A DNA stretch of 64,000 bases from Clostridium sp. HBUAS56010 (GTDB lineage Bacteria; Bacillota; Clostridia; Lachnospirales; Lachnospiraceae), in assembly GCF_007115105.1 (NCBI RefSeq), contig NZ_SULJ01000001.1:62001-126000 (forward strand), read 5' to 3'. Every line of letters starts with the position of its first letter. Position 1 is the stretch's first letter. A program made the position numbers and the translations under genes. Below are positions 51,613-61,502 of the stretch, piece by piece. The notes beneath the pieces are model-generated. The model saw only the letters and a list, made by a program, of their open reading frames with translations. It searched no databases and was not told the DNA's origin.

Positions 51613-53529
51613 ATGAAGATATATGTCAGATGGCTCGGGAAGCTTTTGGTTCTGTCTGCTCTGGTAAATGTATTAGTGGAACTTGCCGCAAGAAAATCCC
51701 TGATAAGCCTTGGCTCTTATCTGTTGGAGGATTTTTTTGTTTTTCTTTTAAATACAGTGATTATTGCGCTTCCGTATACGATTGTATTCATAACAAAAAG
51801 AAAGGTGTTTACCTGTATTGCTGTTTCCATGGTATGGTTTTTTTTAGGAGTAGTGAACGGAATTCTTCTTATTTTCAGGACAACCCCGTTTACGGCGGCA
51901 GATTTCCGGCTTGTAAAATATGCCATGAACCTTGTGACAGTTTATTTTACATGGTTTCAGATTGTGATGATCGTTTTAGGAATTGCCGTTGCTGTTTTGT
52001 GCCTGGTATTTGTATGGAAGAAAGCTCCTGTATCCGGGGAGAGGGTAAGGCATGGATCTGGGGTGATTTTAATTGGAATCTGTGTGGCAGGTGTAATCGG
52101 AATGACCAGCCTGTCCATGAAAACAGGGCTGGTTGCAGTGCATTTTGGCAATATTGGTGATGCTTTTAAAAGTTTTGGATTTCCTTATTGTTTTTCTAAT
52201 TCTGTTTTTAATACCGGAATATCCAAACCGGAAGATTATGATAATGAAACCATGGAAGAGATCCGGGAGGAAGAACTGGTTCCGGAAAATGTTTATTTAC
52301 TGAAAGAGAATACAAAACCTAATATTATTATGGTTCAACTGGAATCATTTTTTGACCCTGAATTATGGATGAAAAACCCTGTAAAAGAAGATCCGATTCC
52401 CTTTTTTCATCAACTGCAAAAGGAGAACCCTGGAGGTTATCTGACTGTTCCTGTGGTGGGAGCAGGAACTGCGAATACAGAGTTTGAGTCCATTACCGGA
52501 ATGAATCTGGACTTTTTCGGACCTGGTGAATATCCTTATAAAACCGTACTAAAGAAGACTACTTCAGAAAGCGTTGCTTATGATTTAAAGGATATTGGAT
52601 ATACAGCCCATGCGATACATAACAATGAAGCAACTTTTTATGACAGAAACCGTGTATTTTCACAGCTTGGTTTTGACAGCTTTACTCCCATTGAATATAT
52701 GAATGATATTGAACGGAATCCCACAGGCTGGTGTAAAGATAAGATTCTGACCGGAGAGATTATAAAGACTTTAGATTCAACTCAGGGCCCCGATTATATC
52801 TATACGATTTCCGTACAAGGTCATGGAAAATATCCGAGTTTTGAATATTATTGTCAGCAGATTAGTGAAATGGATGAATTTGTCCGTTCTTTGGTGGATG
52901 CGTTAAAAGTGAGGAAAGAACCTACAGTCCTGGTTCTTTATGGAGATCATCTGCCCGGTTTTGAATGGTCCGAAGAGGAGATGAAAAATCAATCTTTGTT
53001 CCAGACGGAATATGTTGTATGGAACAATATGGATCTTCCGCAGGTGAAGCAGGATGTGGAGGCATATCAGCTTGCAGCACATGTACTGGATATGCTGAAT
53101 ATCCACGAAGGAACCATGATGAGGTTTCATCAGAAATACTTAAATGATCCTGGTGGCAAAGAGGAAAGCTATCTGGAGGATATGAAGACTCTGCAATATG
53201 ATATATTGTATGGAAGCCATGAGGTTTACGGCAGAAAGAATCCTTATCTTCCTACAGACCTACAAATGGGAATTGACAAGATTACTATGGACCGTGTGGT
53301 TTATAATGATTCTGATATATCGGTTTACGGAACTAATTTTACTACTTATTCGAAGATCTGTCTGGATGGAAAGACGGTGGAGACTACCTTTGTATCTCCG
53401 GAATTAATTATAGCCAAAGGTATTTCGGAAAGCAAAGCAGAGGATGCCAAGATATCGGTGTGGCAGATTGGAAAGGACAAAGTCCCATTAAGTGAGGCGG
53501 GAACATTCCGGTTTCATGAGAAAGATTAA
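51613..53529 (+). CDS. LtaS-like sulfatase-family membrane transferase with C-terminal IPT-like domain
   Basis: A 638-residue protein with five N-terminal membrane helices (about 5-185) and an extracytoplasmic alkaline-phosphatase-superfamily domain: MVQLESFFDPE metal site (about 239-249), the nucleophile Thr in GAGTANTEFESITGMN (about 284) and YGDHLPG (about 442). It resembles lipoteichoic-acid synthase, which transfers glycerol-phosphate to a lipid anchor. The last roughly 80 residues (about 558-638) form a beta-rich IPT/TIG-like domain (VVYNDSDISVYGTNF), which LtaS itself does not have. ATG at 51613 follows AAAGAGG; the longer frame from 51541 lies upstream of that ribosome site. Confidence 0.88.
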   Translation: MKIYVRWLGKLLVLSALVNVLVELAARKSLISLGSYLLEDFFVFLLNTVIIALPYTIVFITKRKVFTCIAVSMVWFFLGVVNGILLIFRTTPFTAADFRLVKYAMNLVTVYFTWFQIVMIVLGIAVAVLCLVFVWKKAPVSGERVRHGSGVILIGICVAGVIGMTSLSMKTGLVAVHFGNIGDAFKSFGFPYCFSNSVFNTGISKPEDYDNETMEEIREEELVPENVYLLKENTKPNIIMVQLESFFDPELWMKNPVKEDPIPFFHQLQKENPGGYLTVPVVGAGTANTEFESITGMNLDFFGPGEYPYKTVLKKTTSESVAYDLKDIGYTAHAIHNNEATFYDRNRVFSQLGFDSFTPIEYMNDIERNPTGWCKDKILTGEIIKTLDSTQGPDYIYTISVQGHGKYPSFEYYCQQISEMDEFVRSLVDALKVRKEPTVLVLYGDHLPGFEWSEEEMKNQSLFQTEYVVWNNMDLPQVKQDVEAYQLAAHVLDMLNIHEGTMMRFHQKYLNDPGGKEESYLEDMKTLQYDILYGSHEVYGRKNPYLPTDLQMGIDKITMDRVVYNDSDISVYGTNFTTYSKICLDGKTVETTFVSPELIIAKGISESKAEDAKISVWQIGKDKVPLSEAGTFRFHEKD

Positions 53530-53561
53530 AAAGGGAAGTGCAGACCAGCACTTCCCTTTTT
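53528..53561. terminator. Bidirectional terminator
   Basis: A perfect 14-base stem, AAAAAGGGAAGTGC with GCACTTCCCTTTTT, around AGACCA, sits between convergent genes and supplies A/T tails to both. Confidence 0.9.
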
Positions 53562-53562
53562 A

Positions 53563-54669
53563 TCAAAGTGTAATTAATTCATATTCTGAGCTGCCAAGAC
53601 CGATTTTCACTCCATGCTCAATAGAAGAGAGCCAGTTGGTGTTGGGGTGAGTGTCTTTAAAGTGATCGTGATGATGGCTGCCGTGTTTTTCTAAAATACT
53701 TCCTGCCATGACAGGCTGGCGGTTTACTGCATCGGCACAGGCAATATCCAGTGCCACCGGGTCAAAGGATGCAAACATTCCCACGTCAGGAATAATCGGG
53801 ATATCATTTTCAGAATGGCAGTCACAGTAAGGGGACACATCCATAACCAGACTGATGTGAAAATTAGGGCGGTCTTTGATAACAGCCTGGGTGTATTCTG
53901 CTATTTTACAGTTTAAGATGTCGTTGGATTCATCGCAATTGGATTTAACCGCATCTACGGGGCAGACACCGATACAGCGACCGCATCCCACACAGAAGTC
54001 ATGGTTAATAAATGCTTTTTTCTCCTTAAAGGTAATGGCACTGTGAGCACAGTTCTTTTCACAGGCATGGCAGCTAATGCAGGTGTCTGGCTCCACATAA
54101 GGCTTTCCTGCATTGTGCATCTCCATCTTTCCTGCTCTTGATCCGCAGCCCATTCCAATATTTTTAAGGGTCCCTCCGAATCCGGTACTTTCATGCCCTT
54201 TAAAATGTGTCAGGGAAATAAAGATATCAGCATCCATAACAGCTCTGCCGATTTTGGCTTCTTTTATGTACTCTCCATTTAAAGGAACAAGAGCTTCGTC
54301 CGTTCCTTTCAGTCCATCTGCAATTAAAACATGACAGCCGGTGGAGAAAGGAGAAAATCCATTTTCATAAGCAGTATCCAGATGGTCCAGTGCGTTTTTC
54401 CGGCTGCCTACATAGAGGGTATTACAGTCTGTTAAAAAAACTTTTCCTCCCTGGGATTTCACAAGATCAGCTACCACCTTTGCATAGTTGGGGCGAAGAA
54501 ATGAAAGATTGCCTAATTCACCAAAATGAATCTTAATTGCAGTGTATTTGTTCTGGAAATCAATTTGATCCAGCATCCCTGCTGTTTTTAATAACCGTGC
54601 CAGTTTCTGTGGAATGTTTTCCCGAAATGTCGTGTGAAAATTCGTATAATAAACCTTTGATTTCTCCAT
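53563..54669 (-). CDS. DUF362 domain protein with 4Fe-4S ferredoxin motifs
   Basis: A 368-residue cytosolic iron-sulfur protein. The DUF362 core (about 35-185 and 260-345) holds IKIHFGELGN and LTHFKGHESTGFGGTLKNIGMG. Between the two parts are two four-cysteine clusters, CISCHACEKNCAHSA (about 198-212) and CVGCGRCIGVCPVDA (about 227-241). Members are predicted electron-transfer proteins of unknown partner. A His/Asp-rich stretch, HGSHHHDHFKDTH, near 330 could bind metal. ATG at 54669 follows AAAAGGAGACC. Confidence 0.88.
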   Translation of the reverse strand: MEKSKVYYTNFHTTFRENIPQKLARLLKTAGMLDQIDFQNKYTAIKIHFGELGNLSFLRPNYAKVVADLVKSQGGKVFLTDCNTLYVGSRKNALDHLDTAYENGFSPFSTGCHVLIADGLKGTDEALVPLNGEYIKEAKIGRAVMDADIFISLTHFKGHESTGFGGTLKNIGMGCGSRAGKMEMHNAGKPYVEPDTCISCHACEKNCAHSAITFKEKKAFINHDFCVGCGRCIGVCPVDAVKSNCDESNDILNCKIAEYTQAVIKDRPNFHISLVMDVSPYCDCHSENDIPIIPDVGMFASFDPVALDIACADAVNRQPVMAGSILEKHGSHHHDHFKDTHPNTNWLSSIEHGVKIGLGSSEYELITL

Positions 54670-54830
54670 AAACGGTCTCCTTTTGATAATAATTATTATC
54701 TTTTTATTATACTGTAAACAGAATGGTAATTCAAGAAGTAAGTCATTTGGTACTTTATTTCCAATTGTATTTGTGTTAAACTAGAAGAATCACAGTAAGA
54801 GATATGGACTTGCCTACGGAGGTTGCAAAG

Positions 54831-56381
54831 ATGAAACAAATCAGGGGAATGATGCGGGTTGTTTTTGGAAGAACCACATTTGGAATTGTGGCACTGATCG
54901 CTCAGATTGCCATATTCTTAGCGGCATACCGGTTCTTAAACCGCTATATTACATATTTTTACGGTGCCTTTACCCTTCTTAGTGCATTGATCATTATTTA
55001 CATTCTTAACAAGGAAGAAAACCCAGCTTTTAAGCTGTCATGGATGATACCGATTGCTGCTTTTCCAGTGTTTGGAATGTTTTTTTATCTTTTTGTTCAG
55101 TTTCAGATTATAGGAAAACTCATTGATAAAAAACTAAAAGTTAATCGGGAGAAAACGGAGCCTTATCTGTCCCAATCCCCTCGTGTCATGGAACGTTTGT
55201 CGGGAATCAGTGTGCACAATGCAAACCTTGCACGGTTTGTGAAGAATACTTCCCACTATCCGGCTTATGGCAATACCAATGCCTCTTATTTTCCAGTTGG
55301 GGAAGTAATGTTTGAAGCGATGAAAAGAGAGTTGGAGCAGGCAGAACGTTTTATTTTTTTGGAATTTTTTATTATTGAACGTGGAGAGATGTGGAACGAA
55401 ATTCTGGAGATTCTGGAGAGAAAGGTGAAGGAGGGAGTGGAGGTCCGGCTGCTTTATGACGGAATGTGCTCGATTACTCTTCTTCCTCATGGATATACAG
55501 GTGAATTGAAAGAAAAGGGAATTCATGCAAAGGAGTTTTCTCCTGTGAAACCTGCACTTACAACGTACCAGAATAACCGGGATCATCGGAAGATTGTGGT
55601 GGTGGACGGGCATACCGCCTTCACCGGAGGTATGAATCTGGCGGATGAATATATTAACCGAAAGGTTCGGTTTGGTCATTGGAAAGATACGGGAATTATG
55701 TTAAAGGGAGATGCGGCAGTCAGCTTTACCATGATGTTTTTGGAGATGTGGAATATTTCCGAGAAAGAGCCAGACGATTATAGCAGATATTTAAGAGATC
55801 CGGAGTATTTTTATCCATTGGAACTGAACATGGATGGATTTGCAGTTCCATATGCCGATAATCCTTTGGATGGGGAGAATGTAGGAGAGCAGGTTTATCT
55901 GAATATCATTCATTCTGCCACCCGGTATGTACATATTATGACCCCATATCTGATTTTGGATTATGGTATGGTAAAAGCTCTGACCTTTGCAGCGAAGCGT
56001 GGAGTGGAGACCGTTATAATTATGCCGGGGATCCCGGATAAGAGGTATGCGTTCCTTCTGGCAAGATCCCATTACAGAGAATTGATCCGTGCTGGAGTTC
56101 ATATATACGAGTATATGCCGGGATTTGTTCATGCAAAGGTTTTTAGCAGTGACAACACAAAGGCTGTGGTAGGAACCATTAATATGGACTTTCGCAGTCT
56201 GTATCTTCATTTTGAATGTGCGGTGTATCTATATTGCAACGAGGTGGTGAAAGACATTGAACGTGATTTTCAGAATACATTAGCCTGCTGCAGAAAGATT
56301 GATGAAGATATTATTTCCAGATTTCCATGGTATGAAAGGTTTGCAGGACGGGCATTAAGGCTGTTTGCACCTTTGATGTGA
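54831..56381 (+). CDS. cls: Cardiolipin synthase
   Basis: A 516-residue phospholipase-D-superfamily enzyme joining two phosphatidylglycerols to cardiolipin. Two N-terminal membrane helices (about 15-60) precede the catalytic core with two HKD motifs, HRKIVVVDGHTAFTGGMNLAD (first, near 252) and HAKVFSSDNTKAVVGTINMD (second, near 434). ATG at 54831 follows GGAGG; the earlier in-frame codon at 54804 has no ribosome site. A strong terminator follows. It is an isolated gene. Confidence 0.93.
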   Translation: MKQIRGMMRVVFGRTTFGIVALIAQIAIFLAAYRFLNRYITYFYGAFTLLSALIIIYILNKEENPAFKLSWMIPIAAFPVFGMFFYLFVQFQIIGKLIDKKLKVNREKTEPYLSQSPRVMERLSGISVHNANLARFVKNTSHYPAYGNTNASYFPVGEVMFEAMKRELEQAERFIFLEFFIIERGEMWNEILEILERKVKEGVEVRLLYDGMCSITLLPHGYTGELKEKGIHAKEFSPVKPALTTYQNNRDHRKIVVVDGHTAFTGGMNLADEYINRKVRFGHWKDTGIMLKGDAAVSFTMMFLEMWNISEKEPDDYSRYLRDPEYFYPLELNMDGFAVPYADNPLDGENVGEQVYLNIIHSATRYVHIMTPYLILDYGMVKALTFAAKRGVETVIIMPGIPDKRYAFLLARSHYRELIRAGVHIYEYMPGFVHAKVFSSDNTKAVVGTINMDFRSLYLHFECAVYLYCNEVVKDIERDFQNTLACCRKIDEDIISRFPWYERFAGRALRLFAPLM

Positions 56382-56391
56382 CAGAATAAAT

Positions 56392-56429
56392 AATATGCGC
56401 CGGAACTTTAGATTCCGGCGCATATTTTT
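56392..56429. terminator. Bidirectional terminator after cls
   Basis: A 14-base stem, AATATGCGCCGGAA with TTCCGGCGCATATT, around CTTTAGA, followed by T on the plus strand and usable by the convergent collagen-like gene. Confidence 0.9.
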
Positions 56430-56461
56430 CTGTGGAATATTTTCGGACGGGTGCGTAGTGG

Positions 56462-57844
56462 TTATGCCAGTTCTATGATAGAGAGGTTTGCAAGTACCGG
56501 AGTTGCACCATAGAAAACGGGTTGACCAGTTGTATTAACAAGCTGAATCGTTGCAGGAGCTACTCCTACGGTGATAAAAGCTGTGCCACTTAACTGACCG
56601 CTTACAATTGGTGAACTTGCAGATACGCCGCCGCCGCCATTAACCTGAATAGTAAAGTCTACAAAGGTGGATGGACCAGCACCGTCTGTAGATACCCACC
56701 AGGTCACATAGTAGTTGCCAGCAGCACTGATTGTTGCAGTGCCAGTAGCCGGATCATAAACAATGTTAGGACTCTGGTTATTTAAGATAGTGTTAAATAG
56801 AACAGGGCTTCCGCTGGCAACCTGGGTTCCAGCAGCAACTGGTGTAAACTGTGCCTGGAATCCGCCAAGAAGAGCAGGTGGTCCAGTTGGTCCAGTAGCA
56901 CCGGTCGGTCCAGTCGGTCCTGTTTCTCCGGCAAGGCCAGTCGGTCCGATAGGTCCTGTATCGCCGGTCGGTCCAATCGGTCCAGTAGCACCGGTCGGTC
57001 CAATCGGTCCGGTAGCGCCGATAGGTCCAATTGGTCCTGTAGAACCAGCAAGACCAGTCGGTCCGATAGGTCCTGTATCACCAGTAGGCCCAATCGGTCC
57101 GGTAGCACCGGCAGGTCCAATTGGTCCTGTAGCACCAGCAAGACCAGCGGGTCCAGTTGGTCCAATGAGCCCCTGAGGTCCAGTCGGTCCAATAAGTCCT
57201 TGCGGTCCCTGAGGTCCGGTAGGTCCGGCAATTCCCTGAGGCCCCTGAGGTCCGGTAGGTCCGGCAATTCCCTGAGGTCCCTGAGGTCCGGTTGCTCCGG
57301 CAGGTCCAGCGATTCCCTGAAGTCCCTGAGGTCCGGTCGGTCCAATAAGACCCTGAGGTCCCTGAGGTCCGGTCGGTCCGATAAGACCCTGTGGTCCCTG
57401 AGCGCCTGTTGGTCCAATAAGACCCTGAGGTCCCTGAGCGCCTGTTAGTCCCTGAGGTCCAGTCGGTCCGATAGGTCCCTGTGGCCCCTGGGCACCGGAT
57501 GGTCCCTGAGGTCCGATAGGTCCAGTTGGTCCCTGGATTCCCTGAGGTCCCTGCTGTCCTTGTAATCCCTGAGGTCCGGTAGGTCCGGTTGGTCCCTGAA
57601 TTCCCTGAGGTCCCTGAGGTCCGACGGGTCCCTGAGGCCCAACGGGTCCGATTGGTCCCTGTGGTCCGGGAGGTCCCTGAAATCCTCTAGGTCCCATTGG
57701 TCCCATTGGTCCGGGACAGCCTCTTGGTCCGGTTGGTCCAGTTGGTCCAGGGCATCCTCTTGGTCCCTGAGGACCTACGCCGCCGCCACCGTTACCGCCG
57801 CCACAACCGTAGCGATTACTGTCCCAATCTCTACAATTATTCAT
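56462..57844 (-). CDS. Collagen-like triple-helix repeat protein with BclA-type C-terminal domain
   Basis: A 460-residue protein with a short Cys/Gly-rich N-terminus (1-23: [17 protein letters not shown]), about 300 residues of Gly-X-Y triplets (about 24-325), dominated by GPQGPQ, GPTGPT and GIAGPT units, and a C-terminal globular domain of about 130 residues ([38 protein letters not shown]). The layout matches BclA-type glycoproteins of the exosporium or spore surface in Bacillus and clostridia: triplet stalk plus trimerising beta-jellyroll tip. No signal peptide is present, also as in BclA. GGAGGGAGTT precedes the ATG. The internal repeats are imperfect, with motif families shifting along the stalk. 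Confidence 0.9.
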   Translation of the reverse strand: MNNCRDWDSNRYGCGGGNGGGGVGPQGPRGCPGPTGPTGPRGCPGPMGPMGPRGFQGPPGPQGPIGPVGPQGPVGPQGPQGIQGPTGPTGPQGLQGQQGPQGIQGPTGPIGPQGPSGAQGPQGPIGPTGPQGLTGAQGPQGLIGPTGAQGPQGLIGPTGPQGPQGLIGPTGPQGLQGIAGPAGATGPQGPQGIAGPTGPQGPQGIAGPTGPQGPQGLIGPTGPQGLIGPTGPAGLAGATGPIGPAGATGPIGPTGDTGPIGPTGLAGSTGPIGPIGATGPIGPTGATGPIGPTGDTGPIGPTGLAGETGPTGPTGATGPTGPPALLGGFQAQFTPVAAGTQVASGSPVLFNTILNNQSPNIVYDPATGTATISAAGNYYVTWWVSTDGAGPSTFVDFTIQVNGGGGVSASSPIVSGQLSGTAFITVGVAPATIQLVNTTGQPVFYGATPVLANLSIIELA

Positions 57845-57997
57845 TATAACTCCCTCCTGTCAAGGTGTAATATTTCTTGTATGATATTTTGTAGGTGCAT
57901 AAATCTTTATAAAGGTCTTTTTTCCTTTATAACATATCATATGTATAAAGTCTCAAGTTTGTTAGAGACAAAATAAACTTAAATTACTAAATGGCAT

Positions 57998-58044
57998 AAA
58001 AAAAGAGAAGTATTTCTTGTAATGAAGAAGCACTTCTCTTTTTT
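57998..58044. terminator. Terminator of the heparinase-like gene
   Basis: AAAAAAGAGAAGT pairs with ACTTCTCTTTTTT around a 20-base loop; T-rich in both directions. Confidence 0.75.
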
Positions 58045-58060
58045 GAGGCTTGTATTCTGA

Positions 58061-59869
58061 TTAAGATAGGGTAATCGTGAGGTCTTGTTTTTCCATTTTA
58101 ATTAGCAAACGGTATAAGTCATGTTTCCAGGCAGTCTTTAAACGATTATCGGTAATTGGAATGGTTTCCATTTGAATAGAAGAAAAACCTTCGATTGTAA
58201 CGTTGCCCAGGGAACCAATTGCAATCGAGCTTCCTGTAATGGCTGGTTCCTCATAACAGAGAAGAGAGAGCACAGGAGGCATAAGCTCCCCATTGTAATG
58301 ATCGCTTATTACAATACCGTTTCCTTTAGTGATTGTGGCAGTTCGCAGATAAGAATGGATCCGCTTGTCTGGATAAGCAGAAGCTAAATCCATGGAGATG
58401 CTGCATTCATCTGATCCCAAATGATAGGAAACGTCTCTTGCATGGTAGTGTGCTCCGTTTTTTTGCATAATTTTTTTCTCACCATCAAAAAAGGTAGGAA
58501 GATTATGATATTGAGACTGCATCGTCCAGATCTCATAACGCTGCGGGGAAAACGTTTTTTTGGTATAGGTTTCGACACCTACATCAATAAGAAGAGGAAG
58601 CCCCTGTTTATATACGGTAAAACTTCCGGTATCGTTGTGATTGTGGCTGTCATTGTTATTGCCTGCCTTTACTGCGAGACATAGGCGGTCATCTCTGGCA
58701 ATGAAGATACCGACGCTTTCATACCAGATATCTTTATGGAAAATGGCAGGATTCTTCTCATAAGACATCATCTCCTTATGGGTAAATATGGTTTGAAGGC
58801 GGTAAAAAAGATTGTGTTCGTCAAGAGTTAAGGGATCTTCACTATTTTGATAATCGGATGCAGCGAAACGCATCAAGTCTTTGTTCCTGGTTCTTTTTCC
58901 GAACAAAAATTCTCTTGCTCCGCATCTTCCGGCTACGGGAGAACAGTCAGCGAAATTCACATAATAAATATCATCCACATGAACATTTAAAATAAAGGAA
59001 GCAATATTTTTAATCTTTTCATCCTCATAAGCAGAAACAAATGCCTGATTTCCTACTTCATTAAGTATCTCCAGACAGTTAAACAAACACAGACCTGCAT
59101 GGCGGTAATAATGGGCACCTTCATCGCAGCAGCCATCCTGACCGTATTCAGCCAGGAAATAATCAATGCTTTTTGCGGCTTTTTTAAGAATTTCTTCTTT
59201 TACTTTCTCTGGAAGATCTCTGGAAAGGGCAGAAAGAAGAATGTTCTGGGTGCACCACACGGTCCAGTTATTTAGTTTGCTGATTCCATCCCCCATCCAC
59301 CAGAAATGCTCTTGCATATAAGGCGTGAAGATTCGTTCTTCCAGATTTTTATTGATCATTTTTGAAAGAAACGGACTGATTTCACAGAGTTCCTGACGCA
59401 GGAGATATTCAGCGATGGAAAGCACGGAAGCGGTTTCCGCGGCAAATAAATCAATCACAGGTTTTGTAACATCTGGAAGAATGAATTGGGGCGTGTCCCG
59501 GATATAGGAATTATGAGGTGGGAGCTGCCACGCATTTTCTTCACAGATCAGATAGAGGCCATTAATAATATCATCCAGAAAACGACCTTTATATTCTACA
59601 CATTCAGCCAGAACAAGCGCATTAAGAGCGATTCTCCTTAAAAACTGTTTTTCCTCAAACTGCTGACGGTTTCCCGTTCTGGAAAATTCCATAAAATCAG
59701 TGGCAGTGAGAGAGGGATATTCAAAATGAAGGTATTTTTCCCCGGATTTTATCAGTTGTTCTTTCAACTCGCCAGAGAGCTGTTCCCATTCCATGCGGTC
59801 AGAGGCAGTGGGATAAGGGGTAAAACAGGATCTTGTTAGGTTCACATTGTTAGCCAGTTCTGTAATCAT
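58061..59869 (-). CDS. Heparinase II/III-family polysaccharide lyase-like protein
   Basis: A 602-residue protein with an alpha-helical toroid-like first half (1-350) and a beta-rich second half (about 370-600), as in heparinase II/III-type uronate lyases. The segment NNNDSHNHNDTGSFTVYKQG (about 400-420) is the conserved histidine/asparagine motif beginning the second domain. No signal peptide is visible, so it should act in the cytoplasm on imported uronic-acid oligosaccharides. It lies 12 bases after the response regulator on the same strand. Products would be unsaturated uronates that can enter the KDG route encoded at 14-20 kb. Precise substrate unknown. Confidence 0.85.
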   Translation of the reverse strand: MITELANNVNLTRSCFTPYPTASDRMEWEQLSGELKEQLIKSGEKYLHFEYPSLTATDFMEFSRTGNRQQFEEKQFLRRIALNALVLAECVEYKGRFLDDIINGLYLICEENAWQLPPHNSYIRDTPQFILPDVTKPVIDLFAAETASVLSIAEYLLRQELCEISPFLSKMINKNLEERIFTPYMQEHFWWMGDGISKLNNWTVWCTQNILLSALSRDLPEKVKEEILKKAAKSIDYFLAEYGQDGCCDEGAHYYRHAGLCLFNCLEILNEVGNQAFVSAYEDEKIKNIASFILNVHVDDIYYVNFADCSPVAGRCGAREFLFGKRTRNKDLMRFAASDYQNSEDPLTLDEHNLFYRLQTIFTHKEMMSYEKNPAIFHKDIWYESVGIFIARDDRLCLAVKAGNNNDSHNHNDTGSFTVYKQGLPLLIDVGVETYTKKTFSPQRYEIWTMQSQYHNLPTFFDGEKKIMQKNGAHYHARDVSYHLGSDECSISMDLASAYPDKRIHSYLRTATITKGNGIVISDHYNGELMPPVLSLLCYEEPAITGSSIAIGSLGNVTIEGFSSIQMETIPITDNRLKTAWKHDLYRLLIKMEKQDLTITLS

Positions 59870-59881
59870 GATACATGCTCC

Positions 59882-61498
59882 TTATTCTTTTTCGTAAGTT
59901 GTGATTGTATTCTGATGGATGAATTCACGAGGGGATATTCCAGTGACTTTTTTAAAGACTTTACTGAAATAGAAGGCACTTTCAAATCCAAGCTGGTCAG
60001 CCGCCTCGTAAATCTTCATATCCTGTTCCAAAAGCAGATTTTTTGCTTTTTGTATCTTTGCCTGAGCAATATACTCAGAAAAGCCAAGTTCACAGTTTTT
60101 CTTAAAAAGGATGCTCAAATAGTTGGGACTTAATCCAAATATTCCTGCGACTTCATTTAAACTTAGTTTTTCATCAATATGATTGTTGATATATTTCTGT
60201 ACATTGGTGATTACGTGGGCTTTATAAGTCTTTCGCTTGGATTTCAGTACATTGCACAGACCATCCCGGAATAAAGTCATCCATTCCGCTATTTGTGTCA
60301 CATTGGTAAAACGGTAAATGGAACGATATCCATCATTATAAGAGGAAAATATCTCTGTCATGTTCTTTTCTCCATCGGGCAGAAGAGAAAGGGCAAGATA
60401 TAGAATGTTACATGCTCCATCGGCTGCCTGGGAAAACCGCATAGGGTTGGATTCGAACAATTCAATGATTTCATTCAGAGTTCTGTAGAGCACATCTGTA
60501 TCAAACTCGTTAAAAGCTTTTGTGATCTCATTTTTAAAGACAGAGATATTAAAGGCATTGCGCATGGAAGCGATGTCAGCGGGAGTAAAGATCACAGCAG
60601 GGGTCTGTACGGAAGCTTTAAAAAATGCCTGCCGCGCTTCCTGATAGGAATCACTGATTTTTAAAGGCTGTGACACCGGACTGCCAACGCCTGTAAACAG
60701 TGTCACGTTAAAATAGTTATGCACCATTTCTGCCGTATTGCGAAAACAATTAGAAATCATATCTTCTTTAAAATCCGTTGATTCCGGCAGATGGAATACG
60801 GCTGCAAAGTGTTTCATATCCAGAGAAATCACATAGGCAGGAAGGTGTTTTCCTATGATTTCTTTTGCCATCTGTAAGGTACTGTTATAAAGATTCATTA
60901 ACTTGGCATAATCCAGATCCCGGTTCCCGTCTTCCCGTATCTCACAAAATGCAACAAAATAGCAATGTTCCTGAAAATTCAGTTTTAAATCTTTGGATTG
61001 AAGCCAGAACTGTTCATCGCTTTCAAACAGATTATGTAAAAGACGCATAAAAAACTTTTCGTAATAACTCTGCAAAAGGGGACGCCCTGAATTCTTATAT
61101 TCCTGGGATACCTGCAGAGTATCCAGACGGGAAAGGGCTTTCTTTATTGCTACCGATAAGGATTCGGCATTCAGTTCCAACTTGATCAGATAATCCACTG
61201 CTTCATAAGCCATGGCTTCTTTAATAAGCTGGAACTCTTCGTAACTGGTTAAAAAGATAAAAAGAGGAATCTTTCCATAAGTTTCCCTGCTGGTTTTTGC
61301 CAGTTCCAGGCCGTTCATAATGGGCATTCGGATATCCGAAATGATAATCTCCGGCGAATATTCAGCAATCATTTCAAGTGCGTTCTTTCCATTCATGGCA
61401 GTTCCACAGATCTCGATCCCGTAATCTGCCCAATTTAACATGGATTTTATTCCAATCTGAACCAGAGGTTCATCATCTGCAATTAATAATTTCTTCAT
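59882..61498 (-). CDS. AraC-type response regulator (YesN-like)
   Basis: A 538-residue response regulator: receiver domain (1-120) with the acidic pocket DDE at 8-10 and phosphoacceptor Asp55 in IIISDIRMP, a long central domain, and a C-terminal AraC-type DNA-binding domain (about 435-535) with two helix-turn-helix units (LSLNEVAGIFGLSPNYLSILFKK and YEAADQLGFESAFYFSKVFKK). ATG at 61498 follows AGGTGAGC; the longer frame from 61540 reads back into the kinase gene. It is the partner of the histidine kinase immediately upstream (four bases between), a YesM/YesN-type pair that controls carbohydrate transport genes in relatives. Confidence 0.93.
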   Translation of the reverse strand: MKKLLIADDEPLVQIGIKSMLNWADYGIEICGTAMNGKNALEMIAEYSPEIIISDIRMPIMNGLELAKTSRETYGKIPLFIFLTSYEEFQLIKEAMAYEAVDYLIKLELNAESLSVAIKKALSRLDTLQVSQEYKNSGRPLLQSYYEKFFMRLLHNLFESDEQFWLQSKDLKLNFQEHCYFVAFCEIREDGNRDLDYAKLMNLYNSTLQMAKEIIGKHLPAYVISLDMKHFAAVFHLPESTDFKEDMISNCFRNTAEMVHNYFNVTLFTGVGSPVSQPLKISDSYQEARQAFFKASVQTPAVIFTPADIASMRNAFNISVFKNEITKAFNEFDTDVLYRTLNEIIELFESNPMRFSQAADGACNILYLALSLLPDGEKNMTEIFSSYNDGYRSIYRFTNVTQIAEWMTLFRDGLCNVLKSKRKTYKAHVITNVQKYINNHIDEKLSLNEVAGIFGLSPNYLSILFKKNCELGFSEYIAQAKIQKAKNLLLEQDMKIYEAADQLGFESAFYFSKVFKKVTGISPREFIHQNTITTYEKE

Positions 61499-61502
61499 AA
61501 GC

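Noticed and set aside
56763-57448. Large frames on both strands within the collagen-like gene (such as 56782-57417 minus and 56763-57176 plus)
   Set aside because: Triplet-repeat DNA leaves all frames open; they have no separate ribosome sites or conserved domains.
56880-57775. CRISPR-like regular repeats
   Set aside because: The short regular repeats are imperfect 9- to 18-base coding repeats (Gly-X-Y) in frame, without spacers.
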